Part shown: positions 1 to 7,152 of the stretch, piece after piece
Layout of the letters: the number at the start of each line of letters is the position of its first letter
Numbering within the stretch: position 1 is the stretch's first letter
DNA from: Bacteroidales bacterium
GTDB taxonomy: Bacteria > Bacteroidota > Bacteroidia > Bacteroidales > Muribaculaceae
Assembly (NCBI GenBank): GCA_004553095.1
Contig: SFMJ01000030.1
Location: 1-13,683 of the forward strand
DNA: 13,683 bases
Direction of reading: 5' to 3'
The notes under the pieces: generated by a model
Databases searched by the model: none
Told to the model about the DNA's origin: nothing
What the model saw: only the letters and a program-made list of their open reading frames with translations
Position numbers and translations under genes: made by a program

Positions 1-1
1 C

Positions 2-802
2 TCATCTGCACGTCAGCATCTCTATGAGGTGGGACCATTCGACAAGATCTCACAGCGAGGCGGTCTGAACATCGTGTATCGAGCCTGCCCCGATTCGGTG
101 GGGATGGTGGTCTATGACTCCGATGTCGATTTCAGCGAGGCTATCGAGGTGTCGAACAATAAGGGTAGCCTGATGCTCAAGGAGGTAGTGGATCATGACA
201 TGGGCACCGTGCCTACACTCTACATTTACTCCGACTATGTCACACAAATCAAGAACGAAGGAGATGGCATCATCTATGCCGATATGCCCGCCGCAGTACC
301 GACCTTCACCGCCTCCCTCTTGGGGAATGGCAAGATCGTGTGCAATGATATCAACACCACACATCTCAAGGCATCTGTAACGGCAGGCAATGGCAGCGTT
401 GTATTGCGCGGCACATGCAAGAACGCCACCTATCGCTTGGCAAGCGCCGGAGTGATCCAGGCCGACGAGCTGAAAGCCAACACCGTGAAATGTGACGTTG
501 CCGGCACCGGCTCAATCGGTTGCTACCCCATAGAGTCGCTCGACGTGCGCGGCATCGGCACGACCAAGGTCTATTATGTCGGCAATCCTACGATCAAGAA
601 AGTGGGTGGTTGCAAGATATTGCCTATCAATGAGATGGAAGCAACTCCGGATGATATGCCTTCTACCCGGAAAGTGGAAGAGGAAGGAACAGCCGAAGAG
701 TCTGAAGAAGAGAGCGAAGGAGAGAACGAAGGAGAGAGCGAAGGAGAGACAGAGGCGACAGGCACAGAGACAACACTTCCCGAACGAGTTAGCAACTTCT
801 GA
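2..802 (+). CDS. DUF2807 (head GIN domain) surface protein, 5'-truncated by window edge
   Basis: The reading frame is open to the left edge, so the gene begins outside the window; a GTG at 29 is only an internal valine. The visible 266 residues begin in the typical DUF2807 opening (VGPFDKISQRGGLNIVY, from about residue 10). They continue as short beta-strand-rich segments with glycine turns (GNGKIVCNDI, GNGSVVLRGTC, GTGSIGCYPI), which fits the right-handed beta-helix fold of this family. The C-terminal 50 residues or so are a low-complexity acidic tail (EESEEESEGENEGESEGE) built on a 12-base DNA repeat. Family members are mostly exported or surface-associated proteins of unproven function, often called putative adhesins. 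The signal peptide, if any, lies off the window. The TGA stop shares its A with the ATG of the flippase, so the two are probably co-translated. Family is fairly sure; role is not. Confidence 0.8.
   Translation, partial: SSARQHLYEVGPFDKISQRGGLNIVYRACPDSVGMVVYDSDVDFSEAIEVSNNKGSLMLKEVVDHDMGTVPTLYIYSDYVTQIKNEGDGIIYADMPAAVPTFTASLLGNGKIVCNDINTTHLKASVTAGNGSVVLRGTCKNATYRLASAGVIQADELKANTVKCDVAGTGSIGCYPIESLDVRGIGTTKVYYVGNPTIKKVGGCKILPINEMEATPDDMPSTRKVEEEGTAEESEEESEGENEGESEGETEATGTETTLPERVSNF
710..757 (+). repeat. 12-base in-frame tandem repeat encoding an acidic tail
   Basis: Units of the form GAGAGCGAAGGA occur three times at 710-745 with one or two differences (the second has AAC for AGC). A decayed fourth unit runs to about 757. 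Because the unit is four codons long it encodes ESEG/ENEG repeats in the tail of the DUF2807 protein. Arrays like this can change copy number by slippage without shifting the frame. Confidence 0.8.
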
Positions 803-2271
803 TGGCACAGACTTCAGACTCACCCTCACTCAAGCTCAAGACAGCCAGGACACTGAAGTGGAACACGATCGACCGCGTGTCATCGCAAGTGCTTTATGCT
901 CTGGTGGGTATCGTCCTTGCCAACCTCCTCTCGAAGGAGGATTTCGGCTTGGTCGGTGCGCTCCTTGTGTTCCAAGCCTTCGGCATCTTGTTCGTCGATA
1001 GTGGGTTCGGATCTGCCTTGCTTCAGCAGAAGAATCCGTCGCGGCGCGACTATTCCACCGTCTTCTGGTTCAACCTCGCCATAAGCCTTACGATATATGC
1101 AATTCTCTTCCTCTGCGCCCCCCTGATAGCGAAGATCTTTCAGGGCGACCAGCGACTGATACCCCTCTCGCGAGTGATGTTCTTATCCTTCATTCTCAAT
1201 GGATTAGGACTTGTGCAGACCACTCGTCTTATGAAAGAGATGGATGTAAGGCGCATCGCTTTCGCCAATATCATCGGGCTCACCATCTCCGGGGGTATCG
1301 GCATTTGGCTTGCCATCGGCGGCTATGGTGCTTGGGCATTGGTGTGGCAAACAGTTTCGCTTGCCGCCATCAAGTCGGCAGTGCTCTGGGTATCGACACG
1401 CTGGACACCCCAATTCACCTTCGCCATAGACTCGCTGAAGCGTATATGGCGCGTCGGGCTGAGTGTCTTCTCCTCGTCGTCGCTCAATACTTTCTTCCTA
1501 TATATCTATTCCTTTGTGATCGGGGCGTTCTACAACCTCGGTTCGCTCGGTGTCTATACCCAAGCCGACAAGTGGAGCAAGATGGGCAGTGCCTCGATAT
1601 CGCAGGTGCTCACCGCCTCGTTCGTACCCTTGCTCTCTAAATTCCAGGATGATGGAGAGAATTTCCGTCGCTATGTGTCGAAGATCAATCGCTTCACCGC
1701 CTTCATTCTCTTTCCTGTGATGTGTGGTATAGCGGCGATAGGCACACCCCTCTTCCACACCCTCTTCTCGACGAAGTGGGATGCGGCGATTATCCTCTTC
1801 CAGATCTTGACGATACGAGGGATTTTCGTGGTGCTGATATCGCTCTACAACAATTACATACTCTCCTTGGGACATGCACGTCAGCTCTTCGTGGTGGAGG
1901 TGGTGAAAGATGGCATGATCATGTTGGCGATCGTGGCTACGATCGGTTTCGGGAGTGTAGAGATGCTGGTATGGGGACAGTTGGGTGCGTCAGCATTGAC
2001 CTATATAGTGACCCTCTTCATTGTGTCGCGAGCCACGGGAGTGTCGAAGCGGCGCTATCTTCTCGACATGCTCCCCTATATCCTCTTGTCGGGAGTGATG
2101 ACGGCAGCGGCAGTAGGGGTCATGTGGTGGATAGGTGAAACGCATCCCTTAGTTGCGCTCATAGTCATGATCGGAGCCGGCATATTCGTCTACTTGGCAG
2201 GCGCCAAACTGCTCCGCCTCCCCGAATTGCCGGAATGTGCCTCCTACATCTTCGGCCGCTTCCGCCGATAA
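802..2271 (+). CDS. Polysaccharide/lipopolysaccharide flippase, MOP superfamily (Wzx-like)
   Basis: This is a 489-residue, very hydrophobic protein with about 12 or more predicted membrane helices along its whole length. That is the usual size and layout of Wzx/RfbX-type exporters in the MOP superfamily. The N-terminal region (KWNTIDRVSSQVLYALVGIVLANLLSKEDFGLVGALLVFQAFGILFVDSGFGSALLQ) has the recognisable start of the lipopolysaccharide-biosynthesis flippase group. Known members move undecaprenyl-linked oligosaccharides from the inner to the outer leaflet of the cytoplasmic membrane. No glycosyltransferases or polymerase are visible, so the substrate cannot be named; a wider glycan cluster may lie to the left. 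The ATG overlaps the TGA of the preceding gene by one base, suggesting translational coupling. It converges on the AAA ATPase with a 33-base gap. Confidence 0.88.
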   Translation: MAQTSDSPSLKLKTARTLKWNTIDRVSSQVLYALVGIVLANLLSKEDFGLVGALLVFQAFGILFVDSGFGSALLQQKNPSRRDYSTVFWFNLAISLTIYAILFLCAPLIAKIFQGDQRLIPLSRVMFLSFILNGLGLVQTTRLMKEMDVRRIAFANIIGLTISGGIGIWLAIGGYGAWALVWQTVSLAAIKSAVLWVSTRWTPQFTFAIDSLKRIWRVGLSVFSSSSLNTFFLYIYSFVIGAFYNLGSLGVYTQADKWSKMGSASISQVLTASFVPLLSKFQDDGENFRRYVSKINRFTAFILFPVMCGIAAIGTPLFHTLFSTKWDAAIILFQILTIRGIFVVLISLYNNYILSLGHARQLFVVEVVKDGMIMLAIVATIGFGSVEMLVWGQLGASALTYIVTLFIVSRATGVSKRRYLLDMLPYILLSGVMTAAAVGVMWWIGETHPLVALIVMIGAGIFVYLAGAKLLRLPELPECASYIFGRFRR

Positions 2272-2290
2272 AAAAACAGGGAAAGCCCGC

Positions 2291-2307
2291 TTAGGAACGC
2301 GCTCTTA
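2291..2307 (+). repeat. Gene-end dyad element, copy A (after the flippase)
   Basis: TTAGGAACGCGCTCTTA lies 19 bases past the flippase stop and overlaps the stop codon of the convergent ATPase gene. It matches copy B over 13 bases (AGGAACGCGCTCT), with B reading the same way relative to the - strand gene dusB. It is one of five related sites in this window. Function unknown. Confidence 0.65.
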
Positions 2308-3738
2308 GAACAAATCATCTAAAGAGAGGCGTGCCGCGAATGTGTCGGCATACTCATTGCTGTGGATAGGCGATGCACTGATGAGCGTAGGAATAAAAGT
2401 TTTCGAAGGGATCATCTGCTCCAACCTCTCGATGTGACGGGCGATTTTCTCCGCATAAGCTTTGGTGACAACATATCCCGACTTGCAAAACTTCATCTCG
2501 CAGACATTTACCACATCATCGGCACGATCTATGATCAGGTCGATCTGCATTCCCTCCTCGCCATTCTCACCGCGAAGGATGTATGACGACTCGCGCGAGG
2601 ACACTCCGGCGATTTGCAGCGATCGCTTGATTTGGTCGATGTGTTGCATACACACCTCCTCGAAGGCTATTCCTCGCCAAGCGGAGATCTCCGACTCCTT
2701 GAGATGATGCAACCAATAGTCGCACTCCTCTATCTTGCGTTCCTCCTTGAAATGAAGCCAAAAGCGGCAAAAATTGTCCGACAATTTGTAGTAGGTCACC
2801 CTCTTCTCTCCGAAGGGTGTATAGGTCGAGATAAACCCACTTCCTATCAGAGCTTTCAACTGCTTGGTCAGATCGCCATTAGAGGATTTCGAGATCTTGG
2901 CAAGTATTTCATTGCGAGTATAGCCGCTATGACGTTTACATAGAAAACGCACTATTTCCATACAAAGGTCGGCATGATCGAATATCGAGTGAAAAAGTCT
3001 TTCGAACTCATCACCAAGTTTGGGTCGGCGATTGAAGAATAGAGCATCTATATTCTGCGCCAAACTCATCGAAGGATTGAAATAATCCAAATAATATGGT
3101 ATTCCCCCCAATATCATATAGGCTTGAGCGATGTTATATCGCGACATCTTGATGCCACGGCTCAAGAAGAATAGCTCACATTCTTGCAATGAGAAGGGAT
3201 GAAGACATATCTCATGAGTCAATCTGCCATATAATCCACCCTTGTTATTGATAAGGTTGTCGAGCATCCAAGAGGTGGCAGATCCACACACCACGAGGCA
3301 GAGGTTATGTCTACTGCTACCCCATCCGTTCCAGAAGGCTTCGAGCGCGGTCAGGAAACCGGAACGAGGGGTATCCATCCAGGGGAGTTCATCGATGAAA
3401 ACCACCTGGCGAGAGCCATTGTCTTGGCGTTCCAGAAATTGTTCCAAGCGGAAGAAAGCCTCCATCCAATTGCGAGGGCGTTCGCCCCCCTCCATCCCGT
3501 AGCGGATAAGGGAGTAATGAAAATTCTGAAGCTGATCGCTTAACGTCACTTTGCGAGTCCGGTCGTAAGGTGACAGGCCGGTGTGGCGAAAAGTGATGTT
3601 ATCGCGCAGCACCTCATTGATGAGGAATGTTTTGCCGACGCGACGTCGCCCATATACAGCCACAAACTCAGCCCTGTTGCTATTGCAGGCACGAGTCAGT
3701 TCCTCGATCTCCTGCTTTCTACCAATGATCTGACACAT
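2305..3738 (-). CDS. AAA ATPase with C-terminal DUF234 / PD-(D/E)xK-like domain
   Basis: The protein has 477 residues from the chosen start MCQIIGRKQEI. It shows Walker A GRRRVGKT (30-37), Walker B VVFIDELPW (112-120) and a sensor-like strand LVVCGSATSW. A winged-helix-like middle follows (YTRNEILAKISKSSNGDLTKQLKALIGSGFI). Near the C-terminus an acid pattern D400 ... E414-M-K416 resembles a PD-(D/E)xK nuclease core. This is the archaeal-type ATPase/DUF234 arrangement, common as scattered single genes in Bacteroidetes; its cellular role is not established. A longer ORF could begin at 3792, but a -7 promoter box lies inside that extension, so 3738 is preferred. The gene is visibly more A+T-rich than its neighbours, stands alone, and is bracketed by 13-base inverted copies of the dyad element. 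These features fit acquisition by transfer, but that is inference. Confidence 0.85.
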   Translation of the reverse strand: MCQIIGRKQEIEELTRACNSNRAEFVAVYGRRRVGKTFLINEVLRDNITFRHTGLSPYDRTRKVTLSDQLQNFHYSLIRYGMEGGERPRNWMEAFFRLEQFLERQDNGSRQVVFIDELPWMDTPRSGFLTALEAFWNGWGSSRHNLCLVVCGSATSWMLDNLINNKGGLYGRLTHEICLHPFSLQECELFFLSRGIKMSRYNIAQAYMILGGIPYYLDYFNPSMSLAQNIDALFFNRRPKLGDEFERLFHSIFDHADLCMEIVRFLCKRHSGYTRNEILAKISKSSNGDLTKQLKALIGSGFISTYTPFGEKRVTYYKLSDNFCRFWLHFKEERKIEECDYWLHHLKESEISAWRGIAFEEVCMQHIDQIKRSLQIAGVSSRESSYILRGENGEEGMQIDLIIDRADDVVNVCEMKFCKSGYVVTKAYAEKIARHIERLEQMIPSKTFIPTLISASPIHSNEYADTFAARLSLDDLF

Positions 3739-3764
3739 CTCTAAAATTGCGATTAAAATCCGAA

Positions 3765-3792
3765 GCAAATATAATAACTTTTCGCAATTCAA
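3765..3792 (-). promoter_or_regulatory. Promoter of the AAA/DUF234 gene
   Basis: Read on the - strand, TATATTTGC (3773-3765) is a full match to the Bacteroidetes -7 box TAnnTTTG. A TTG lies 16 bases upstream (3792-3790), which is shorter spacing than usual for the -33 box. Transcription would begin near 3758, leaving about a 20-base leader before ATG 3738. The match is to a consensus only. Confidence 0.6.
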
Positions 3793-3834
3793 TAATGTGA
3801 AAATATGTTAAAATTGGGATAAAAACAGCTTTAA

Positions 3835-3871
3835 TCCGCCAAAACGCACGATTTCGCCCCATTTTGGCGGA
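3835..3871. other. Perfect 10-base inverted repeat between dusB and the ATPase gene
   Basis: TCCGCCAAAA (3835-3844) and TTTTGGCGGA (3862-3871) are exact reverse complements around a 17-base loop. On the - strand it sits 31 bases past the dusB stop, but it is not followed by a strong U run, so a standard intrinsic terminator is only one option. It lies upstream of the ATPase promoter, so an operator is also possible. Confidence 0.6.
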
Positions 3872-3880
3872 ATAAGCCCT

Positions 3881-3898
3881 TAGAGCGCGTTCCTTAAA
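3881..3898 (-). repeat. Gene-end dyad element, copy B (after dusB)
   Basis: On the - strand it reads TTTAAGGAACGCGCTCTA, starting four bases past the dusB stop codon. It matches copy D behind adk in 16 of 17 positions (3882-3898 against 9205-9221), and copy A over 13 bases. Confidence 0.7.
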
Positions 3899-3902
3899 TT
3901 TT

Positions 3903-4895
3903 TTAGGTCGGGTTGGCGAGGTGGGCTTCGAGGCGGTCTTTGGCTTCTTTCATTACCTCATTCAGGTCGGCGAGGGTGTCGGCTCTCAGCATGCGGATAC
4001 GGGTGTCGCGGAAGTTGGGGATTCCCTTGAAGAGGGGTGTCGCCGCCAAGTGCCGCCTGATGTGAAGGATGCCACGATATTCGTCGATACGTTCTATGCT
4101 CTCATTGATCTGACGCAGGAGCATATCAAATTTTTGATCCAACGGCAGCGGAATCCAGCTGCCGGTGTCGAGGAGTTGACGTACGTCATGGAAGATCCAA
4201 GGAGCGCCAAACGAAGCGCGGCCGATCATCACGCCATCGACGCCAAACTGTTCGAAGGCATCGCGAGCCTCCTCGGGAGTGGTGATATCGCCATTGCCAA
4301 TGATGGGTATCTCCATGCGAGGGTCATCCTTGAGCGCCTTGATCAGAGTCCAGTCAGCCTTGCCGGTATACATCTGCGAACGAGTGCGGCCATGCACGGT
4401 GAGGGCCTTGATACCACAATCCTGGAGCATCGGTCCCAGGTCGGTGATGATCTTATTCTCGCAGTCCCAGCCGAGCCGAGTTTTGACCGTCACGGGGAGA
4501 GAGACGGCATTGACCACCTTGCGAGTGATATCGAGCAACTTGGGGATATCCCGGAGCATACCTGCGCCGGCACCTTTGGATGCGACCTTCTTGACGGGGC
4601 ACCCGAAATTGAGGTCGATTACATCGGGGTTGGCACGCTCCACAATCTGTGCCGCCTGGACCATAGCCTCCGGTTCGCGGCCATAAATCTGGATAGCCAC
4701 CGGCCGTTCACGGTCGTCGATAGTGAGCTTGCGGACAGTCGAAGAGATGTCTCTGACGAGAGCCTCGGCAGAAACGAACTCAGTGAAGACCATAGCGGCA
4801 CCCTGCTCATGGCAGATGAGGCGGAAAGAGGGGTCGGTGACATCCTCCATCGGGGCGAGGAGGACAGGACGATAATATTTTCTTATATCAAACAT
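3903..4895 (-). CDS. dusB: tRNA-dihydrouridine synthase, DusB/NifR3 type
   Basis: This FMN-dependent enzyme reduces selected uridines to dihydrouridine in the D-loop of tRNA, using NADPH. The 330-residue length is normal for DusB. The N-terminal APMEDVTDPSFR strand (14-25) and VFTEF belong to the flavin-binding TIM barrel. DLNFGCPVKKV carries the conserved active-site cysteine at residue 99, followed by the KGAGAGML loop. GNGDITTPEEA and GVMIGRASFGAPWIF are the phosphate-binding end of the barrel, before the helical tRNA-binding C-terminus. The assignment to DusB rather than another Dus rests on overall resemblance to the NifR3 group. ATG 4895 is 14 bases past the protease stop, so the two are probably one transcript. 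Confidence 0.94.
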   Translation of the reverse strand: MFDIRKYYRPVLLAPMEDVTDPSFRLICHEQGAAMVFTEFVSAEALVRDISSTVRKLTIDDRERPVAIQIYGREPEAMVQAAQIVERANPDVIDLNFGCPVKKVASKGAGAGMLRDIPKLLDITRKVVNAVSLPVTVKTRLGWDCENKIITDLGPMLQDCGIKALTVHGRTRSQMYTGKADWTLIKALKDDPRMEIPIIGNGDITTPEEARDAFEQFGVDGVMIGRASFGAPWIFHDVRQLLDTGSWIPLPLDQKFDMLLRQINESIERIDEYRGILHIRRHLAATPLFKGIPNFRDTRIRMLRADTLADLNEVMKEAKDRLEAHLANPT

Positions 4896-4897
4896 TT

Positions 4898-4913
4898 TTA
4901 AGAGTACTCTTAA
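4898..4913. repeat. Perfect 16-base palindrome, dyad element copy E (protease-dusB junction)
   Basis: TTAAGAGTACTCTTAA is a perfect palindrome centred between 4905 and 4906. It includes the protease stop codon and ends two bases before the dusB ATG. It shares the TTAAG...CTCTTA arms of the other dyad copies but has TA instead of the GCGC centre, so its membership of the family is the least certain. Confidence 0.6.
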
Positions 4914-6127
4914 GCGAGGGTTAGGCGGGAATAGGGATTAGCGAGGATCTCCTCGGCGAGTTGGCGCACCTGCTCGGCAGTCTGCTGCATTATGAGGTCA
5001 GCCATCTCGGGAGTATCAATCACCCTGCCTTGGCGCATCACATTCTTCGCCATCGACATGGCGCAACTCTCACGGTTGTCACCGCCGACGAGGAGCTGTC
5101 CACATATCTGGCGGCGAGCATCGCTGAACATACGCTCCGACAAACGATGGTCTGCCAAACGGTGCAACTCCCTGAGGGCTATCGAGGTGCAACGCTCCAC
5201 CTTCTTCGGTTCGGTGCCGAAATATATCTGGAACACGCCGGTGTCGTCATAGAGCGAAGCACTTGTTTCGACGGTATACACCAATCCCCGACGCTCGCGC
5301 ATCTCACGGTTGAGGCGAGAATTCATTGCCGGGCCGCCCAAGATATTGTTGAGCAGATAGAGAGAATAACAGCGAGGGTCGCGGCGGCCGAAGATCGGGA
5401 ACCCGATCACCGTATTCGCCTGATGGTTATCGAGATGCTTGGTGCGGTCGAAGGGGTCGAGAAGGGAGGGTGTAACGCGGGGTGCAAGAGAGGGAGTGCG
5501 GTCGATAGTGCCGAAAAACTTCTCCACACGGCGGAGGAGGCGCTGCGGGTCGGTGGGAGAGACACAATAGAGCACCATATTGCGAGGTGCGAAAGCACTG
5601 CAGAGGAATTGGCGAGCTCTTTCGCTCGTGATATTATTCACCGTCTCCTCATAACCCAAGATATTGTGAGCCAACGGCGAACCGCTGAAGAAGAACTCAT
5701 CGAACTCATCGAAGACGGCAAACGAAGGATTATCGCGATAGCTCAATATTTCTTCGAGGATAACTCCCCGTTCGAGGTCGATTTCCGCCTCAGGGAAAGA
5801 GGCATTCAAGACGAGGTCGGCGATCAGATCGAAAGCACGATCCTCATAACCGGCGGGAGCATTGGTATATAGCATGATCTCATCCTTGGTGGTATAGGCG
5901 TTGAGTTCACCGCCGACGCTCTCCATACGAGCCGACACCTGCCAGCTGCGACGCGAGGGAGTACCCTTGAAGATGGTATGCTCCACGAAATGAGACAAAC
6001 CGTCGCATCCGGCGAAATCATCGCGGCTGCCGGCGGCTGTCAACACGCCGATATAAGCCACATTACCATCCGAGCGAGCCGAGACTACGCGCAGCCCATT
6101 GGAGAGAGAGATAATCTGATGATCCAT
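4910..6127 (-). CDS. M16-family zinc metallopeptidase (processing-peptidase-like)
   Basis: The protein has 405 residues, the usual length for single-unit M16B peptidases. The inverted zinc motif HFVEH is at 46-50 (H46 and H50 ligands, E49 catalytic base). Seventy-six residues later comes E126 in ERGVILEEI, the expected third ligand, at the spacing seen in mitochondrial processing peptidase. The C-terminal RERRGLVYTVETSASLYDDTGVFQIYFGT is the conserved substrate-contact region. All catalytic residues are present, so activity is expected. The natural substrate is unknown and no signal peptide is seen, which suggests the cytoplasm. The longest ORF begins at a TTG (6133); the ATG two codons later (6127) is the better start. 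It is followed by dusB after 14 bases. Confidence 0.92.
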   Translation of the reverse strand: MDHQIISLSNGLRVVSARSDGNVAYIGVLTAAGSRDDFAGCDGLSHFVEHTIFKGTPSRRSWQVSARMESVGGELNAYTTKDEIMLYTNAPAGYEDRAFDLIADLVLNASFPEAEIDLERGVILEEILSYRDNPSFAVFDEFDEFFFSGSPLAHNILGYEETVNNITSERARQFLCSAFAPRNMVLYCVSPTDPQRLLRRVEKFFGTIDRTPSLAPRVTPSLLDPFDRTKHLDNHQANTVIGFPIFGRRDPRCYSLYLLNNILGGPAMNSRLNREMRERRGLVYTVETSASLYDDTGVFQIYFGTEPKKVERCTSIALRELHRLADHRLSERMFSDARRQICGQLLVGGDNRESCAMSMAKNVMRQGRVIDTPEMADLIMQQTAEQVRQLAEEILANPYSRLTLA

Positions 6128-6136
6128 AATCAATTA

Positions 6137-6163
6137 TAGAGATAGGAATTAGGAGATAGGAAT
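6137..6163 (-). repeat. Short array of a 7-base repeat, copy 1
   Basis: On the + strand this reads tagaga-taggaat-taggaga-taggaat: three units of seven bases plus a six-base remnant. On the - strand it contains ATTCCTATCTCCTA, which is identical to 14 bases of the array at 10592-10605 on the + strand. It lies in the leader region of the M16 protease gene. Confidence 0.65.
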
Positions 6164-6182
6164 AAAAGATCCGAATCCTAAG

Positions 6183-6200
6183 TTAGAGCGCGCTCTTAAA
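6183..6200 (-). repeat. Gene-end dyad element, copy C (after the TPR gene)
   Basis: On the - strand it reads TTTAAGAGCGCGCTCTAA. The 12-base centre AGAGCGCGCTCT (6185-6196) is a perfect palindrome. It directly follows the T-run of the terminator behind the TPR gene, about 100 bases past its stop codon. Confidence 0.65.
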
Positions 6201-6234
6201 AGAGAAAAGGGCCTCCGCTCGAGAGCCGAGACCC
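6199..6234 (-). terminator. Intrinsic terminator of the TPR gene
   Basis: On the - strand, GGGTCTCGGCTC (6234-6223) can pair with GAGCGGAGGCCC (6220-6209) with two mismatches. A U-rich tract (CCCTTTTCTCTTTT) follows immediately. It lies 64 bases past the TPR stop codon. Confidence 0.65.
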
Positions 6235-6239
6235 ATTTT

Positions 6240-6271
6240 CATAAAATAAGCAAATGTTTTATTATTTTATG
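6240..6271. other. A+T-rich perfect inverted repeat
   Basis: CATAAAATAA (6240-6249) and TTATTTTATG (6262-6271) are exact reverse complements around a 12-base loop, between the TPR stop codon and its terminator hairpin. It may help end transcription or protect the 3' end of the mRNA. With the terminator, copy C and the 7-base array, it accounts for most of the 170-base gap at 6128-6297. Confidence 0.5.
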
Positions 6272-6297
6272 GAAAGTTCTAAATTGGAAAAGAGGGC

Positions 6298-6978
6298 TTA
6301 CTTGCCGAGGCGAGCATTTTCGCGTTCGATATAAGCATCGATGCCGAGGCCATTGCCGATTTGGAACTGCGGGTAGTCGTTTTTGATCGACTGATAGCAC
6401 TCGAGGGCCTTGTCATACTTCTTTTGCTCGTCAAAGATATTAGCCTTCTTGAGGAGGACGCGGGGAGCGATCTGGGGGTTCTTATCGGCTTTAGAGATAG
6501 CCTTGTCATAGCACTCGAGGGCTTTGTCGTAAGCCTTGAGGTTGACATGGCAGTCGCCGGTAAGGATCAGGGCATTAGCGGCGAGCACGGGCTCTGAAGT
6601 AGAGAACTGCTCGAGATATTTCAGAGCGTTCTTATAGTCGCCGCGGTTGTAATAAGCCTCGGCGGCAGAGAGAGCGGCGAGTTTGCCGGCGTTAGTGCCA
6701 CTATTTTGGTCAGCCACTTTGGCATACTCAGCCGAAGCGATAGAGTCATTGCCCATAGCTTTGATCTCTACTTGGTTGAGCGCCTCGTAAGCCTTGTCTT
6801 GCTTAGGGTTTAAATAGAATAAGAAGAAACATACCACAGCGGCGGCCACCACCACCACGCCTCCCACTACAGAGAGGATCATCTTCTTGTTTTCAACCAC
6901 CTTCTCGCCTACAGAGCTGAGATTAGCGTTGAGTTTGTCGATAGAGTTTTGTTGATCGACGTTGTTTTTCTGAGCCAT
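6298..6978 (-). CDS. Membrane-anchored tetratricopeptide-repeat protein
   Basis: This is a 226-residue protein. A charged N-terminus (1-32, KKNN...EKVVENKK) is followed by one strong membrane helix (about 33-56, MILSVVGGVVVVAAAVVCFFLFYL). The remainder is a helical domain with TPR motifs: AAEAYYNRGDYKNALKYLEQF, GDCHVNLKAYDKALECYDKAI and ANIFDEQKKYDKALECYQSI. The lysines before the helix suggest the N-terminus is inside and the TPR domain is in the periplasm. The layout resembles YfgM-like chaperone partners, though that is structural analogy only. TPR domains are protein-binding, and the partner is not evident. It lies just downstream of porE in the same direction but has its own -7 box and its own terminator, so it is probably a separate unit. 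ATG 6978 opens MAQKNNVDQQN. Confidence 0.85.
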   Translation of the reverse strand: MAQKNNVDQQNSIDKLNANLSSVGEKVVENKKMILSVVGGVVVVAAAVVCFFLFYLNPKQDKAYEALNQVEIKAMGNDSIASAEYAKVADQNSGTNAGKLAALSAAEAYYNRGDYKNALKYLEQFSTSEPVLAANALILTGDCHVNLKAYDKALECYDKAISKADKNPQIAPRVLLKKANIFDEQKKYDKALECYQSIKNDYPQFQIGNGLGIDAYIERENARLGK

Positions 6979-7051
6979 ACTTTTTTATTTCGTTAGCTAC
7001 GCCCGAAAATCGGGACATATTTTCAAAATGTTAAAGAATAATTTTCGAAGT

Positions 7052-7060
7052 GCAAATTTA
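7052..7060 (-). promoter_or_regulatory. -7 promoter box of the TPR gene, with hairpin in the leader
   Basis: TAAATTTGC on the - strand fits TAnnTTTG. No convincing -33 TTG lies at the usual distance, so this is weaker than the gltX and hpt promoters. It predicts a leader of about 65 bases containing a small perfect hairpin, CCCGA-TTT-TCGGG (7014-7002). Confidence 0.5.
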
Positions 7061-7152
7061 ATAAAATAAATTGATATATGCGCTATTTCGAGGCAAAAAA
7101 ATGTTTTTCGCCGAGTAATGACGCAATAAACGAACGCATAGCGGATGGCGCA

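Noticed and set aside
2271..2290. Terminator for the ATPase gene on the - strand (GGGCTTTCCC then TGTTTTTTT)
   Set aside because: The T run is good but the stem is only three base pairs, so I do not list it as a supported terminator.
3739..3792. 18-residue N-terminal extension of the AAA/DUF234 protein
   Set aside because: A TAnnTTTGC promoter box at 3773-3765 lies inside the extension, so mRNA from it would not contain the upstream start. The conserved family opening (IIGRKQEIEEL) begins just after ATG 3738.
3921..4901. Long + strand ORF of 326 codons opposite dusB (and a similar 332-codon one at 7078-8076 opposite porE)
   Set aside because: Both are antisense shadows of well-supported genes. 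The products match no recognisable family and arise from codon bias in the true frame.
7080..7125. Hairpin behind porE (GGCGAAAAA / TTTTTTGCC on the - strand)
   Set aside because: The stem is mostly A-U with a G-U pair, no U run follows, and it overlaps the region just upstream of the TPR promoter; too weak to call a terminator.
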